Shown: positions 16,650 to 25,538 of the stretch, piece after piece
Numbering within the stretch: the stretch's first letter is position 1
How the letters are laid out: each line of letters opens with the position of its first letter
NCBI GenBank assembly: GCA_039984715.1
Contig: JBDWUA010000016.1
Location: 124,001-188,000, forward strand
Direction of reading: 5' to 3'
Length of the DNA: 64,000 nt
Source of the DNA: JABSSA01 sp039984715
GTDB lineage: Bacteria > Pseudomonadota > Alphaproteobacteria > Rhodobacterales > Rhodobacteraceae
Notes under the pieces: generated by a model
Database searches by the model: none
What the model saw: the letters and a program-made list of their open reading frames with translations, nothing else
Told to the model about the DNA's origin: nothing
Made by a program: the position numbers and the translations under genes

Positions 16650-17527
16650 CCTTTGACGGCTCCTGCGGTGAGGCCACTTACAATTTGGCGTTGGAAGAAA
16701 AGGACCAGAACAAACAAAGGTACTGTCGCCGAGACCACGGCGGCCACGGCGAACATAACGTTGCCTTCGGTTTGTGTTGTGCCCAAGAAGCTGGCGATTT
16801 TGGGCACCATCGTCTGGTTGGCTTGGCTCAGCAATGTCGCGGTGACGGCAAAATCGTTATAGGCCAGCAAGAATGAAAACAGGCCCGTTGTGATAACGCC
16901 TGGCCACATGACGGGGACGATGACATGGCGGAAGGCCTGAAACCGTGTGCAGCCATCGACCATTGCGCTTTCGTCTAGGTCTTTGGGAATGTTCAGAAAG
17001 AAACTGTGCAGCATCCACAGCGTAAAGGGTTGATTGATTGCAACCATGACAATGATGGCCGTTGGCAAATGGCCCCATAAGTTCCATTCAAAGAAGGGTA
17101 GCAAGTACCCAGAGACCAACATTGTGTGCGGCATTGCGCGAAAGATCAGGGCCAGCATCAACAGGTAGAACGCGTATCGTTTGCCCGAACGCGCCAGTGC
17201 ATAACCGCCAAGCGTTCCAAGCGTCAGGGAAATGATCACAACAGAGACGACGACAATGCCTGTATTCAACGCGGCGCGCCAGAATTCGTTGGATACCCAC
17301 GCGCCAAAATACCCCTTGTCTGTAAAGGCGCCGCCTGTTTCGACCTGCGTGCGCACGCCTGACAGGGCGTTGGTCCAGTCCGCTTTGGAAAAGAAATCGC
17401 CCTGAACCTTGAACGATCCCCACAGCGTCCAAAGAAACGGAAATCCGGCGGCCAATATCCAGACAAAGACCAGCCCCCAAATGAGTGAGTTCAACCAAGG
17501 TGATTTGCGCTGCGTCATGTCGGACAT
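16646..17527 (-). CDS. ABC transporter permease, MalG type
   Basis: A 293-residue inner-membrane permease of the carbohydrate-uptake-1 family, with about six membrane helices. The EAA loop that contacts the ATPase is visible as DLDESAMVDGCTRFQAFRHV. An extended loop (about residues 45-80) follows the first helix. It works with the permease at 17527, the binding protein at 18616 and the ATPase at 19937 to import a sugar-like or polyol-like compound. Its start overlaps the other permease stop by one base (TGATG). Confidence 0.9.
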   Translation of the reverse strand: MSDMTQRKSPWLNSLIWGLVFVWILAAGFPFLWTLWGSFKVQGDFFSKADWTNALSGVRTQVETGGAFTDKGYFGAWVSNEFWRAALNTGIVVVSVVIISLTLGTLGGYALARSGKRYAFYLLMLALIFRAMPHTMLVSGYLLPFFEWNLWGHLPTAIIVMVAINQPFTLWMLHSFFLNIPKDLDESAMVDGCTRFQAFRHVIVPVMWPGVITTGLFSFLLAYNDFAVTATLLSQANQTMVPKIASFLGTTQTEGNVMFAVAAVVSATVPLFVLVLFFQRQIVSGLTAGAVKG

Positions 17528-18558
17528 CAGACCACCTTCCGATTGAAGTCACGCCACGTGCGGATCAAGACCGGGATCAACAAGAACGCGACGCCGATGA
17601 TGGTCAGAACCGAAGTGGCCCCGGCCGAGCCAAAGAATTGGCCTTCGCCACCGGCAAGGTCGTTATAGATAATCCACGACAGCGACGTTGCGCTGGCTTG
17701 TGCGGAAAAGCCGATGATCGGTTCAAAGACGCGGAAATTGTCCATCAGCTGGATCAGTCCGATGAAGACGGTCAACGGCATCAAATGCGGCAACACGACA
17801 TAGCGAGTGCGCTCCCATCGTGAGGCTCCGTCGATCATTGCGGCTTCCATGGTGTCGGCGGGCACGGTTTGCAGCCCTGCATAAAACACGATGAACGCAA
17901 AAGGTGCGGAATGCCAAACGCCATAGACCATCAGCATGATCCAAGTCAGGGCCGGCGATGCCTTTAATGACAAGTTTGGATCATCAAACAACCATTGGAT
18001 CGTGGCGCCGAAAATACCTTCGGCATCGATCATCCAGAACAGGATGAGGGACCCAATCAACGGGGTGACGATCATCGGCAGCAATGAGACAAAAATCGTC
18101 GGTCCTTTGATCCGTTTGGGCAGGCTGTTGACGCCCAATGCGATGAAGAACCCCAATATCAAGACAAACGGCGTGACAACAAATGTGTAGGTCAGGGTAA
18201 AGGCCAAGGCCCGATAGAAGGGCAGGTTCAACGCCTTTGCGGTGAAATCAGCCACGCTTGCGCTGGATTGCCATGCGGTACCGATTTCGACAAAGGCCAG
18301 ATGATTGCGGTTGGTATAGGTTCCAAGCCCGTTAAATTGCCCCAAGGGGCGTTCTTCTTTGAGTTTGGCAGTTTCTTCGACGTCAATTTGCATTTCTTGT
18401 TTGCAGCCGAAGGGACCGCAATTTTCGACCTCGATCAGAACCGCTTCGTGTTCGATGTGAAGCGATTGCACAAACACAGAGAAAATAGGCAACGCAATGA
18501 AAAGCAGCATCGTCACAAGCGATGGCAGGATAAACCAAAAGAAGGTGCGGTTTTTCAT
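17527..18558 (-). CDS. ABC transporter permease, MalF type, with large periplasmic loop
   Basis: A 343-residue permease with six or more helices and an EAA loop (ADTMEAAMIDGASRWERTRYV). Between the first and second helices lies a loop of about 90 residues containing a Cys pair (ENCGPFGCKQEM) that could form a periplasmic disulfide; this is longer than in many relatives, similar to the P2 loop of MalF. I use ATG 18558 (MKNRTFFW); an in-frame TTG at 18579 would add seven residues. A hairpin separates it from the binding-protein gene. Confidence 0.88.
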   Translation of the reverse strand: MKNRTFFWFILPSLVTMLLFIALPIFSVFVQSLHIEHEAVLIEVENCGPFGCKQEMQIDVEETAKLKEERPLGQFNGLGTYTNRNHLAFVEIGTAWQSSASVADFTAKALNLPFYRALAFTLTYTFVVTPFVLILGFFIALGVNSLPKRIKGPTIFVSLLPMIVTPLIGSLILFWMIDAEGIFGATIQWLFDDPNLSLKASPALTWIMLMVYGVWHSAPFAFIVFYAGLQTVPADTMEAAMIDGASRWERTRYVVLPHLMPLTVFIGLIQLMDNFRVFEPIIGFSAQASATSLSWIIYNDLAGGEGQFFGSAGATSVLTIIGVAFLLIPVLIRTWRDFNRKVV

Positions 18559-18581
18559 TAGATTGCCTGATGGTTGCAAAG

Positions 18582-18607
18582 CGGGAAGGGCGCGATCACC
18601 CTTCCCG
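18582..18607. other. Perfect hairpin between binding-protein and permease genes
   Basis: CGGGAAGGG, an 8-base loop, then CCCTTCCCG: a 9-bp GC-rich stem with no T-run on either side. In ABC operons such a structure after the binding-protein gene commonly protects its mRNA or lowers downstream expression, giving excess binding protein. Confidence 0.75.
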
Positions 18608-18615
18608 ACGTTGGT

Positions 18616-19851
18616 TTACTGCAAGAAACCTTGTTCTTTTGCAGCTGCGGTATAGGCGGCTTCGACGTCTGCCAAAGCTTGTTCAGCGCTTTCAGAGCCT
18701 TGCAGGAAATCGGTGATTTCTGCGCCCAATGCAGTGTGCAATGCGCCCATGAAGGGCAGCATTGGGTAAGGGGCTGCGCCGCCGGATGCGGTTGCTGCAA
18801 CACCGGCAGAGGCTGGGCTGGGTGCATAGCCGTCGACCAACCAAACAGCGGCGTCGTTGTTTGCTTTGACCACATCCGTTGAGATGCCGTTGATCAGTGC
18901 GATGAACGTGGCTTCTGCATCTTCGTCAGACACGTTTGTTGAAATCGCAATGCCGTCCCACCACAAGGTTGAGGCAGGGCGCGCACCGTTGCCCCATGTG
19001 GGTGCAGATGTCAGGACGGTGCCGGACGTGACCGCTTCGGACGAACCTTCGTCATCCAGAACTGCGCCACCCCGTGATCCCCACATTGTTGCCAAAGCAA
19101 GATTGCCAGCTTCCCATTCTGCCTGTGTCGCGTTTGAATCATAGGTCAAAAAGTCAGGGTTAGAATACGCGACCAGAGATTTCAGCATTTCCAATGTCGC
19201 AACACCATCGGCATTGTTAATTGCCGCTTCGGCTGTGCCTGTCTTAAAGAACGAGGCCCCTGTGCCCATATACATGTTCACAAATTCTTCGGCCACGTTC
19301 CAGCCTGCTTTGGTGTTCAGAGCGACGGGATGGTCCATCAAGCCAGCGGCGCGAATGGCTTCGGCGGCTGCGATGACGTCTTCATAGGTTGCGGGAATGC
19401 CATCGACGCCTGCTTTTTCAAGAACGTCAGTGCGTGAAAACAAGTGCTGCGCATTGGCCATGAAGGCGACGGCCATGATCTTGCCGTCGACAGTGATCAG
19501 TTGGTTTTTGCTCAGACCTGCGCCATGTTTGGCAACCAGATCATCCAATGACCGCACCAGACCGTCATTCATCAACGTAACCAAGGTCGAATTGGACACA
19601 ATAACGGACGCGTATTGCGCCGGATTGGCTGTGAGCGCCGCAACCATGATGTCTTTGTGATCTTGGGTCAGGTTTGTTTCAACCGAGACCCCATCGCCCG
19701 CACACGCGGCTGCAGCTGATGTTACGGCTTGAATGGCTGGAAAGTCATTGGACAACACGCTGATGTTGCCTGAGGTAATGCCGCAGGCGGCCATTGCTGT
19801 GCTTCCCAAAAGCGACAGCGCCCCTGCGACTGTAATTGATCTTAGAAACAT
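18616..19851 (-). CDS. ABC transporter periplasmic substrate-binding protein
   Basis: A 411-residue extracellular-solute-binding protein, cluster B/family 1 type. Signal peptide is residues 1-21 (SLLGSTAMAA), and the mature protein starts near ACGITSGNISVLS. Cys23 and a second Cys at about residue 50 may pair. Aromatic residues in the hinge regions (MWGSRGG, LWWDGIAIS) would stack on a sugar-like ligand. ATG 19851 is preceded by AGGGAGAAA. It is the specificity component of the importer, so its ligand is the main key to the whole operon. Confidence 0.9.
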   Translation of the reverse strand: MFLRSITVAGALSLLGSTAMAACGITSGNISVLSNDFPAIQAVTSAAAACAGDGVSVETNLTQDHKDIMVAALTANPAQYASVIVSNSTLVTLMNDGLVRSLDDLVAKHGAGLSKNQLITVDGKIMAVAFMANAQHLFSRTDVLEKAGVDGIPATYEDVIAAAEAIRAAGLMDHPVALNTKAGWNVAEEFVNMYMGTGASFFKTGTAEAAINNADGVATLEMLKSLVAYSNPDFLTYDSNATQAEWEAGNLALATMWGSRGGAVLDDEGSSEAVTSGTVLTSAPTWGNGARPASTLWWDGIAISTNVSDEDAEATFIALINGISTDVVKANNDAAVWLVDGYAPSPASAGVAATASGGAAPYPMLPFMGALHTALGAEITDFLQGSESAEQALADVEAAYTAAAKEQGFLQ

Positions 19852-19929
19852 GCGTTTCTCCCTCTTGTTATGTCAGATGCGTCTTGCAAGACCGCATCAG
19901 TGTTAAGCCCCTATTCCTGGGGTTTGGTG

Positions 19930-19947
19930 TTGGGGATTAATCCCCAA
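19930..19947. other. Palindrome at the ATPase stop codon
   Basis: TTGGGGATTAATCCCCAA is a perfect 18-nt palindrome that contains the ATPase stop codon. A second GGGG/CCCC hairpin lies at about 19905-19925. Together they put structured RNA between the ATPase and binding-protein genes, without a T-run. It may be an mRNA processing or stability element. Confidence 0.5.
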
Positions 19948-20986
19948 TTCGAGAGCCCGTCTGTGCGTCAAACAGATGGCAAATCTCGGTCGGGACGGAA
20001 ATGCGAACCATGTCGCCAATCTGAGCCCGGTAATTTTTGGCCGCTTTCACCGACACCAATTCACCGTTGATGCGCACGGTGATCATTGTCGCTTCGCCCA
20101 GCAGTTCCATGGTGTAGACGGCCGCGTGTATTTCCCCACCAGTGTCCACGATACGCGCATCTTCGGCGCGAAACCCCAGCATGCAGGCCCGATCAGCGAC
20201 ATCCAGTCCGGCGACGTTCAACGCACCACCGGTAAACGTTCCATTTTGGACGTCACCGCTGACAAGGTTCATAGCGGGCGAGCCGATAAAGCTGGCGACA
20301 AAGGCATTTGCAGGTCTGTCATAGATGTCGGTCGGGCTGCCCACTTGTTGGACAAGGCCGCCTTTCATCACGACAACACGGTCTGCCAATGTCATCGCCT
20401 CGATCTGGTCATGGGTCACATAGATCGTTGTGACCTTGAGTTCGTGGCTTAGGTTTTTGATTTGCGCACGTGTCGAGACACGCAATTTTGCATCGAGATT
20501 GGACAAAGGTTCGTCCATCAGGAACACATTGGGTTCCCTGACGATCGCGCGGGCAAGGGCGACGCGTTGGCGTTGCCCGCCTGAAAGCTCTGCGGGTTTG
20601 CGGTGCAGGAAATCATCCAGCTCAACCATGCCGGAGGCGCGCATCACGCGATCATTATGTTCGTTTTCTGGAATTTTCCGCACCTTCAGCGGAAAGCGGA
20701 TATTTTCGTACACGTTCATATTTGGATAGAGCGCGTAAGATTGGAAAACCATCGACACGTCGCGGTCCTTTGGGTCCAGATCATTCACCCGGTTTCCATC
20801 GATAAGGATGTCGCCCGCTGTGACCTCTTCCAGCCCCGCAATCATCCGCATGGTGGTGGTCTTGCCGCAACCCGATGGCCCCAAAAGCACAAGGAATTCC
20901 TGATCGGAAATTGTCAGGTTCAAATCATCGACCCCAACAAAATTGCCCCACCGCTTGGACAGATTGCGCAATTGGATTTCGGCCAT
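19937..20986 (-). CDS. ABC transporter ATP-binding protein, MalK/UgpC type
   Basis: A 349-residue ATPase: Walker A GPSGCGKT (36-43), Q-loop near FQSYALYPNM, signature LSGGQ (134-138), Walker B VFLMDEP (154-160), then a C-terminal OB-fold (MOP/TOBE) regulatory domain from about 240. ATG 20986 is the family start and has GGGGGA seven bases upstream. It is the first gene of the minus-strand operon, an unusual order since the binding protein usually comes first. It lies directly beside the paired operators. Confidence 0.93.
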   Translation of the reverse strand: MAEIQLRNLSKRWGNFVGVDDLNLTISDQEFLVLLGPSGCGKTTTMRMIAGLEEVTAGDILIDGNRVNDLDPKDRDVSMVFQSYALYPNMNVYENIRFPLKVRKIPENEHNDRVMRASGMVELDDFLHRKPAELSGGQRQRVALARAIVREPNVFLMDEPLSNLDAKLRVSTRAQIKNLSHELKVTTIYVTHDQIEAMTLADRVVVMKGGLVQQVGSPTDIYDRPANAFVASFIGSPAMNLVSGDVQNGTFTGGALNVAGLDVADRACMLGFRAEDARIVDTGGEIHAAVYTMELLGEATMITVRINGELVSVKAAKNYRAQIGDMVRISVPTEICHLFDAQTGSRIGD

Positions 20987-21019
20987 GCAGTCCCCCAAGA
21001 GAACGGCCAAGGGCCATTC

Positions 21020-21035
21020 TTGCATACGAATGCAA
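21020..21035. promoter_or_regulatory. LacI-type operator candidate, site 1
   Basis: TTGCATACGAATGCAA: perfect 6-bp half-sites TTGCAT/ATGCAA around a CG-containing 4-base centre. It is followed by AAAA. Site 2 (21075) is the exact reverse complement. The site lies 34 bases upstream of the ATPase start, where a repressor would block transcription. Confidence 0.75.
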
Positions 21036-21074
21036 AAACGATAAGCTTGAGCGACCCATTGCGGCAAGCGATTT

Positions 21075-21090
21075 TTGCATTCGTATGCAA
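21075..21090. promoter_or_regulatory. LacI-type operator candidate, site 2
   Basis: TTGCATTCGTATGCAA, the reverse complement of site 1, with flanking A/T runs also inverted, making a large inverted repeat from 21020 to 21090. Centre-to-centre distance is 55 bases, about five helical turns, suitable for two repressor dimers on the same face. It lies 56 bases upstream of the divergent SnoaL gene. Confidence 0.75.
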
Positions 21091-21146
21091 AAGCAAGGCG
21101 GACAACGAGGTAAGCTCCTGTTTGAACAGGAAATTCGAGGGTGAAA

Positions 21147-22142
21147 ATGTCAGGCTTTCAAAGCGAAAAAGACACGGTTCGACGGTATTATGCGGCGCTG
21201 GACGCGGCACAAGGGCAGGGAATCACCGATGTTCTGCGCGAATACACATCCGATGCGTACACATGGCGCGCCTTTCATCCGTTTCATTTGCAACAGGACC
21301 CCAAGATCGTGTCAGAGCTGTTCTGGCAACCGTTCCGCCATGCCGTCACGCACATGCAGCGGCGTATGGATGTGTTTTTCGCAGGGCGTAATTTCATGGA
21401 TGACGGGGCGTCGGTTTGGGTGTGTTCGATGGGGCATTTGATGGGCCTTTTCGACCATGCATGGCTTGGCATCCCACCGACCGGAAAATTGATCATGTTG
21501 CGCTATGCTGAGTTCCACAAAGTCGAAGATGGCAAGATCACGGACACAGCGTTTTATTTTGATATCCCGCATTTCATGATCCAAGCGGGTTTGACCCCAT
21601 TCCCACACCAAGCCGCCGCGCATCTGGTGCAACCGGGGCCGATGACCCATGACGCGCTGTTGTTTAATGACGCCAATCCATCCGAGGGTCAAAACACCAT
21701 GGATGCGATAAATTTCATGATCAATGATCTTGGCCAATGGCAAAGCGGGCTTCCCCTTGAGGAAGAACTGGCGCGCAGTTGGCATGACGACATGATCTGG
21801 TGGGGGCCTGCGGGTATCGGCGCGACCTATACAATTGCGAGATACGCCCAACAGCATTCAGGCCCCTTTCGCGCAGGGCTAAGTGATCGGTCTGGCACGG
21901 GACATATTGCGCGGATTGCCGAGGGTGCCTTTGGCGGTTTCTTTGGCTGGCCCAATTTTACGGCGCGCAATTCGGGGGATTATTTGGGCGTGCCCGCGAA
22001 CGAAACACTGTGCGAATTCCGCGTAATCGACATCTATCGTCGTGTGGGAGGCAAGCTGATGGAAAACTGGATTTTCATCGACATGCTGCATGTGTTGGCG
22101 CAGCAGGGTGTCGAGATATTGCCTGATCCTGAGCGTGCATGA
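21147..22142 (+). CDS. SnoaL/NTF2-like protein with two domains (copy 3), divergent
   Basis: A 331-residue protein with two SnoaL-like halves; the first ends with PPTGKLIMLRYAEFHKVEDGK and the second with NETLCEFRVIDIYRRVGGK then ENWIFIDMLHVLAQQGVEIL, the paralogue signature shared with 13729 and 16092. ATG 21147 fits a GAGGG at 21135-21139; GTG 21141 is too close to it. It is transcribed away from the ABC operon from the shared operator region and is followed 67 bases later by the VOC gene, so it belongs to the same regulon. Confidence 0.78.
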   Translation: MSGFQSEKDTVRRYYAALDAAQGQGITDVLREYTSDAYTWRAFHPFHLQQDPKIVSELFWQPFRHAVTHMQRRMDVFFAGRNFMDDGASVWVCSMGHLMGLFDHAWLGIPPTGKLIMLRYAEFHKVEDGKITDTAFYFDIPHFMIQAGLTPFPHQAAAHLVQPGPMTHDALLFNDANPSEGQNTMDAINFMINDLGQWQSGLPLEEELARSWHDDMIWWGPAGIGATYTIARYAQQHSGPFRAGLSDRSGTGHIARIAEGAFGGFFGWPNFTARNSGDYLGVPANETLCEFRVIDIYRRVGGKLMENWIFIDMLHVLAQQGVEILPDPERA

Positions 22143-22209
22143 ATAGGCCTTTCGGATGGGGCGGACTTGGTCCAACATGGCGCGGCAGCATAACCAAACA
22201 GGTGACCCA

Positions 22210-22647
22210 ATGACATCATCCGCGAACAAGGTTCCGTTTCGGTTGGCGGGCATAGATCACGTGGTTTTTCTAGTGACCGACCTTGCGGGCGCTGTTGCGT
22301 TTTACCAAGACGTGTTGGGCTGTCAGCCGGGGTATTCCTATCCTGACTTGGGCATGGAACAAGTGTGGTGCGGGGGATCATTGCTGGTGCTGTGGGATCA
22401 CACGCATCCGGGTGGAGCAGGGGCGAAACCTCCGGTCGAGGGCGGGCGCAACGTGGATCATGTGTGCCTTGCAACGGGGCCGTTTGATCATGACGCTTTG
22501 CGGGCGCATCTTAAACATCACGGCGTGTCCATTGAACGCGAAGCAGTACACGGCGGCGCGCGTGGTCTTGGGCATTCGTTCTATTTTCGCGATCCGTTTG
22601 GAAACAAGATCGAACTGAAAGGCCCGCCGCCGCATCCGGATGAATAG
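22210..22647 (+). CDS. VOC/glyoxalase-family protein
   Basis: A 145-residue vicinal-oxygen-chelate protein. It opens with the family's IDHVVFLVTDLAGAVAFYQDVLG module and ends FYFRDPFGNKIEL; candidate metal ligands are H in IDHV, H in NVDHV and E in IEL, matching glyoxalase I-like enzymes. Possible roles are isomerase, lyase or dioxygenase on a pathway intermediate, or detoxification of a dicarbonyl by-product. ATG 22210 chosen because the domain begins about 15 residues later. Confidence 0.78.
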   Translation: MTSSANKVPFRLAGIDHVVFLVTDLAGAVAFYQDVLGCQPGYSYPDLGMEQVWCGGSLLVLWDHTHPGGAGAKPPVEGGRNVDHVCLATGPFDHDALRAHLKHHGVSIEREAVHGGARGLGHSFYFRDPFGNKIELKGPPPHPDE

Positions 22648-22799
22648 GTTATTTGGATCAGGCCGCCGCGTCGTTTGGGTCAATATGGGCAGTGCGACAA
22701 GATAGCCGGCGATTGCATTTAGTGAATTCCAATGTCTAATATCTGGCTTTGAACATTGTCGCGCCTAAAGGAATTGCCGTGCTGCTCATAATAATTAAG

Positions 22800-23165
22800 A
22801 TGTTCCCGGCATCGTTTTTCATTGCGGTTCTTGTTTGTTTTTTCGTTTTGGTCTTTCGGGAATACGGTCTTATTTTTCGACCCCAAAGAGCATTCAAAGC
22901 CCTTGCCCCATTGCTTCGCGCTGTTGCCTTTGGGGTTCTGCCGGCTGCGATCATAGGCAATTTAGCCGCGTTTTTAATTCCAGCTGTGTTGCGCTATTTG
23001 GACATTATTTTGCTGATTGGCGTATTGGTGTCGGGCATATTGTTGTACCGCAATGTTATGTCGCGCATTCAAAATCGCACAGCTTGGAATGTTGCTGTGT
23101 TGGTTATGACGCTTTGTATGATCGCGCTCGGTACGTGGGGTCTCTCACTAGGGCCTAGCGGATAA
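22800..23165 (+). CDS. Small membrane protein
   Basis: About 121 residues with four hydrophobic helices and a basic loop (FRPQRAFKALAPLLRA) after the first. I do not recognise a family. ATG 22800 (MFPASFFIAVL) is used; TTG 22749 would add 17 residues that form part of a hydrophobic stretch, so the start is open. It lies on the plus strand 152 bases after the VOC gene and may be unrelated to it. Confidence 0.5.
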   Translation: MFPASFFIAVLVCFFVLVFREYGLIFRPQRAFKALAPLLRAVAFGVLPAAIIGNLAAFLIPAVLRYLDIILLIGVLVSGILLYRNVMSRIQNRTAWNVAVLVMTLCMIALGTWGLSLGPSG

Positions 23166-23244
23166 AATTATCCACATTGATGAAGACATAGGTTTTGCAC
23201 GCGAGTGGCGCTGTTTTATTGGAGCGATATCGCTGTTGTGGCGG

Positions 23245-23727
23245 CTAGCTTGTTGGGATCGCGCCAATCCGTTCGCATACAGCATCATTGCCGTCGTCAA
23301 CTAACGAAAATCTATTGGGACTTTGAAAGACAATATCAGAAGGTGAATCGGCTTCTGCCAAACTCATAGCAATCCCTTCCTGTAATTCTTTGCGCAACTG
23401 GGTACGCGTTTGATCAATTCCATCGATGATCAAACGCGTAATGACAGTGTTTCTATAGTTCTGCTCGAAAAGTTTGCCATTTTCGAGCTTCCATTTACCG
23501 CGCGATTTAATGGATATTTGAGCGGCTGACCCATCTGGAAGGACTCCCGTTCCAGTCCCTTTTATCCGAAGAGTGCCGTTTTTGCGAAAATCCATCGTTC
23601 CAACAACGTAAAATTTGTCTCTTTCACCTTCGTCGACGTGAGCGCAATTCCACTTTCCAACCAAGGACGACGCATAACTTGTTGATGCAAGCAGGCAAAG
23701 CGTGAGCGAAAGTGCGGTAAGCCTCAT
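23245..23727 (-). CDS. Secreted small hypothetical protein
   Basis: A 160-residue protein with a signal peptide (residues 1-19, ending TSYA). The mature part begins SLVGKWNCAH, a lipocalin-like 'GxW' opening, and continues as beta-rich sequence (GTMDFRKNGTLRIKGTGTG, then RGKWKLENGKLF), resembling small periplasmic beta-barrel domains that describe a 'new-scale' fold. Two cysteines (N28 region and near the C-terminus) could pair. It overlaps the end of pepF by four bases, so it is translated from the same message. Function unknown. Confidence 0.6.
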   Translation of the reverse strand: MRLTALSLTLCLLASTSYASSLVGKWNCAHVDEGERDKFYVVGTMDFRKNGTLRIKGTGTGVLPDGSAAQISIKSRGKWKLENGKLFEQNYRNTVITRLIIDGIDQTRTQLRKELQEGIAMSLAEADSPSDIVFQSPNRFSLVDDGNDAVCERIGAIPTS

Positions 23728-25538
23728 CCTTCCATCGCTTCCAATTCGTCGATGAAGCCTGAGATCATCGACAGGCCTTTGTCCCAGAACGCGGGGTCGG
23801 AGGCGTCTAGGCCGAACGGGGCGAGCAGTTCTTTGTGGTGTTTGGAGCCACCCGCTTTGAGCATGTCGAAATATTTGTCTTGGAATCCATCTGGGTTTTC
23901 TTCGTAGACCGCGTAAAGCGCGTTCACGAGGCCGTCGCCAAAGGCGTAGGCATAGACGTAAAAGGGCGAGTGTACGAAATGCGGGATATAAGCCCAGAAG
24001 TTTTCGTAGCCGTCCAGGAATTCAAATGCGGGGCCGAGGCTTTCGCCTTGGACGGACATCCAGAGCTCACCGATGTCCTCTGGGGTCAGTTCGCCGCCGC
24101 GACGGGCGTCGTGCAGTTTGCATTCAAAGTCATAGAACGCGATTTGGCGGACAACCGTGTTGATCATGTCTTCGATTTTGCCGGCCAACATGACTTTGCG
24201 TTGTGCGTCGTCTTTGGCACCGTCCAGCATACGGCGGAAGGTGAGCATTTCGCCAAAGACGGACGCGGTTTCGGCCAGTGTCAACGGGGTCGAGGAGAGC
24301 ATTTCGCCTTGTTCGGCGGCCAGGACTTGATGCACACCGTGGCCCAGTTCGTGGGCCAGTGTCATCACATCACGGGGTTTGCCCAGATAGTTCAGCATCA
24401 CATAGGGGTGGACGTTGGTCACGGTTGGATGGGCAAAAGCGCCGGGGGCTTTGCCGGGTTTCACCGGGGCATCGATCCAGCCTTTGGTGAAGAACGGTTC
24501 GGCAATGTCGGCCATGCGCGGATCAAAGGCGGCATAGGCGCCCATGACGGTTTCTTGGGCTTGATCCCAGGATACTTGTGTTGGGTCTTCCATGGGCAGG
24601 GGCGCGTTGCGGTCCCAGACTTGCATGACATCCAGCCCCAACCATTTGCGTTTCAGTTCGTAATAGCGGTGGCTGAGTTTGGGATAGGCTTTGACAACGG
24701 CGTTGCGCAGCGCGTCGACCACTTCGGGTTCGACGTGGTTGGACAGGTGGCGGCCGGTTTGGGCGGTTGGCATGCCGCGCCAGCGGTCCATGATTTCTTT
24801 TTCTTTGGTTTGTGTGTTGTGCACGCGGGCGAAGGTTTTGATGTTTTCGCCAAGGACGGTTGCCACTTCGCGCGCCGCAGTTTCGCGTTTGGTGCGATCG
24901 GGGTCGGTCAGGAAATTTAGCGTGGCTTCGATGTTGAGGGGTTGGCCGTCGATGTCAAAGGACAGGCCTGCGATGGTTTCGTCAAACAGGCGTTCCCATG
25001 CATCGCCGACAACGCCGAGATCGTGCAGGAATTTTTCCATCTCGTCGGAAAGCTGGAAGGGTTTCATGGCGCGGATGCGTTCGAAGATCGGTTTGTAGCG
25101 GGCCAAGTCCTCTTGTTGGGTCAGCAGACCGTCGAGGTGGTCATCTTCGAGGCGATTGATTTCGAGGGTGAAGAACACAAGCGGGGTTGTGAAGTTGGTG
25201 ATTTTTTCTTGCAGGTCGGACATGAATTTGGCGCGATCCGCATCTGTGGTTTGCTGGTAATAACGCAGCCCGGCATAGGACATGATGCGCCCGGCGGTTT
25301 GGTTGATTTTTTCGTTGCGCAGGATGCAAGCGAGCAATCCGGGGGCGTCGAGCGTGTGCAGGTTGTTTTCGTAGTCGGTGGCGAAGGAGGCGCAGGCTGT
25401 TTCGAGCCATTCCAGATCACGAGTCAATTCCGGCGCATCTTCCCCAGTGTAGAGATCGTCGAGGTTCCATTCCGGTAGATTGCCCAGATTGTCCGCCCCA
25501 GTGTCGGTGTGTGCGTCGAAAGTTGGTCGTTTGATCAT
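23724..25538 (-). CDS. pepF: Oligoendopeptidase F, M3 metallopeptidase
   Basis: A 604-residue cytoplasmic zinc peptidase that cuts short peptides. The HExxH motif is HELGH (396-400) and the third ligand is E423 in LAETASVFGE. Length and layout (helical N-terminal domain, catalytic C-terminal third) fit the pepF/M3B clade. ATG 25538 is selected because MIKRPTFDAHTD is the natural start and the longer frame crosses intergenic sequence. It is the first gene of a pair with the small secreted protein. Confidence 0.93.
   Translation of the reverse strand: MIKRPTFDAHTDTGADNLGNLPEWNLDDLYTGEDAPELTRDLEWLETACASFATDYENNLHTLDAPGLLACILRNEKINQTAGRIMSYAGLRYYQQTTDADRAKFMSDLQEKITNFTTPLVFFTLEINRLEDDHLDGLLTQQEDLARYKPIFERIRAMKPFQLSDEMEKFLHDLGVVGDAWERLFDETIAGLSFDIDGQPLNIEATLNFLTDPDRTKRETAAREVATVLGENIKTFARVHNTQTKEKEIMDRWRGMPTAQTGRHLSNHVEPEVVDALRNAVVKAYPKLSHRYYELKRKWLGLDVMQVWDRNAPLPMEDPTQVSWDQAQETVMGAYAAFDPRMADIAEPFFTKGWIDAPVKPGKAPGAFAHPTVTNVHPYVMLNYLGKPRDVMTLAHELGHGVHQVLAAEQGEMLSSTPLTLAETASVFGEMLTFRRMLDGAKDDAQRKVMLAGKIEDMINTVVRQIAFYDFECKLHDARRGGELTPEDIGELWMSVQGESLGPAFEFLDGYENFWAYIPHFVHSPFYVYAYAFGDGLVNALYAVYEENPDGFQDKYFDMLKAGGSKHHKELLAPFGLDASDPAFWDKGLSMISGFIDELEAMEG

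Noticed and set aside
23835..24920. Long plus-strand frame (361 codons) over pepF
   Set aside because: It lies wholly inside the clear peptidase gene on the other strand and has no family motif; typical shadow frame of GC-rich DNA. The same holds for long frames over the cupin, SnoaL and mtlK genes.
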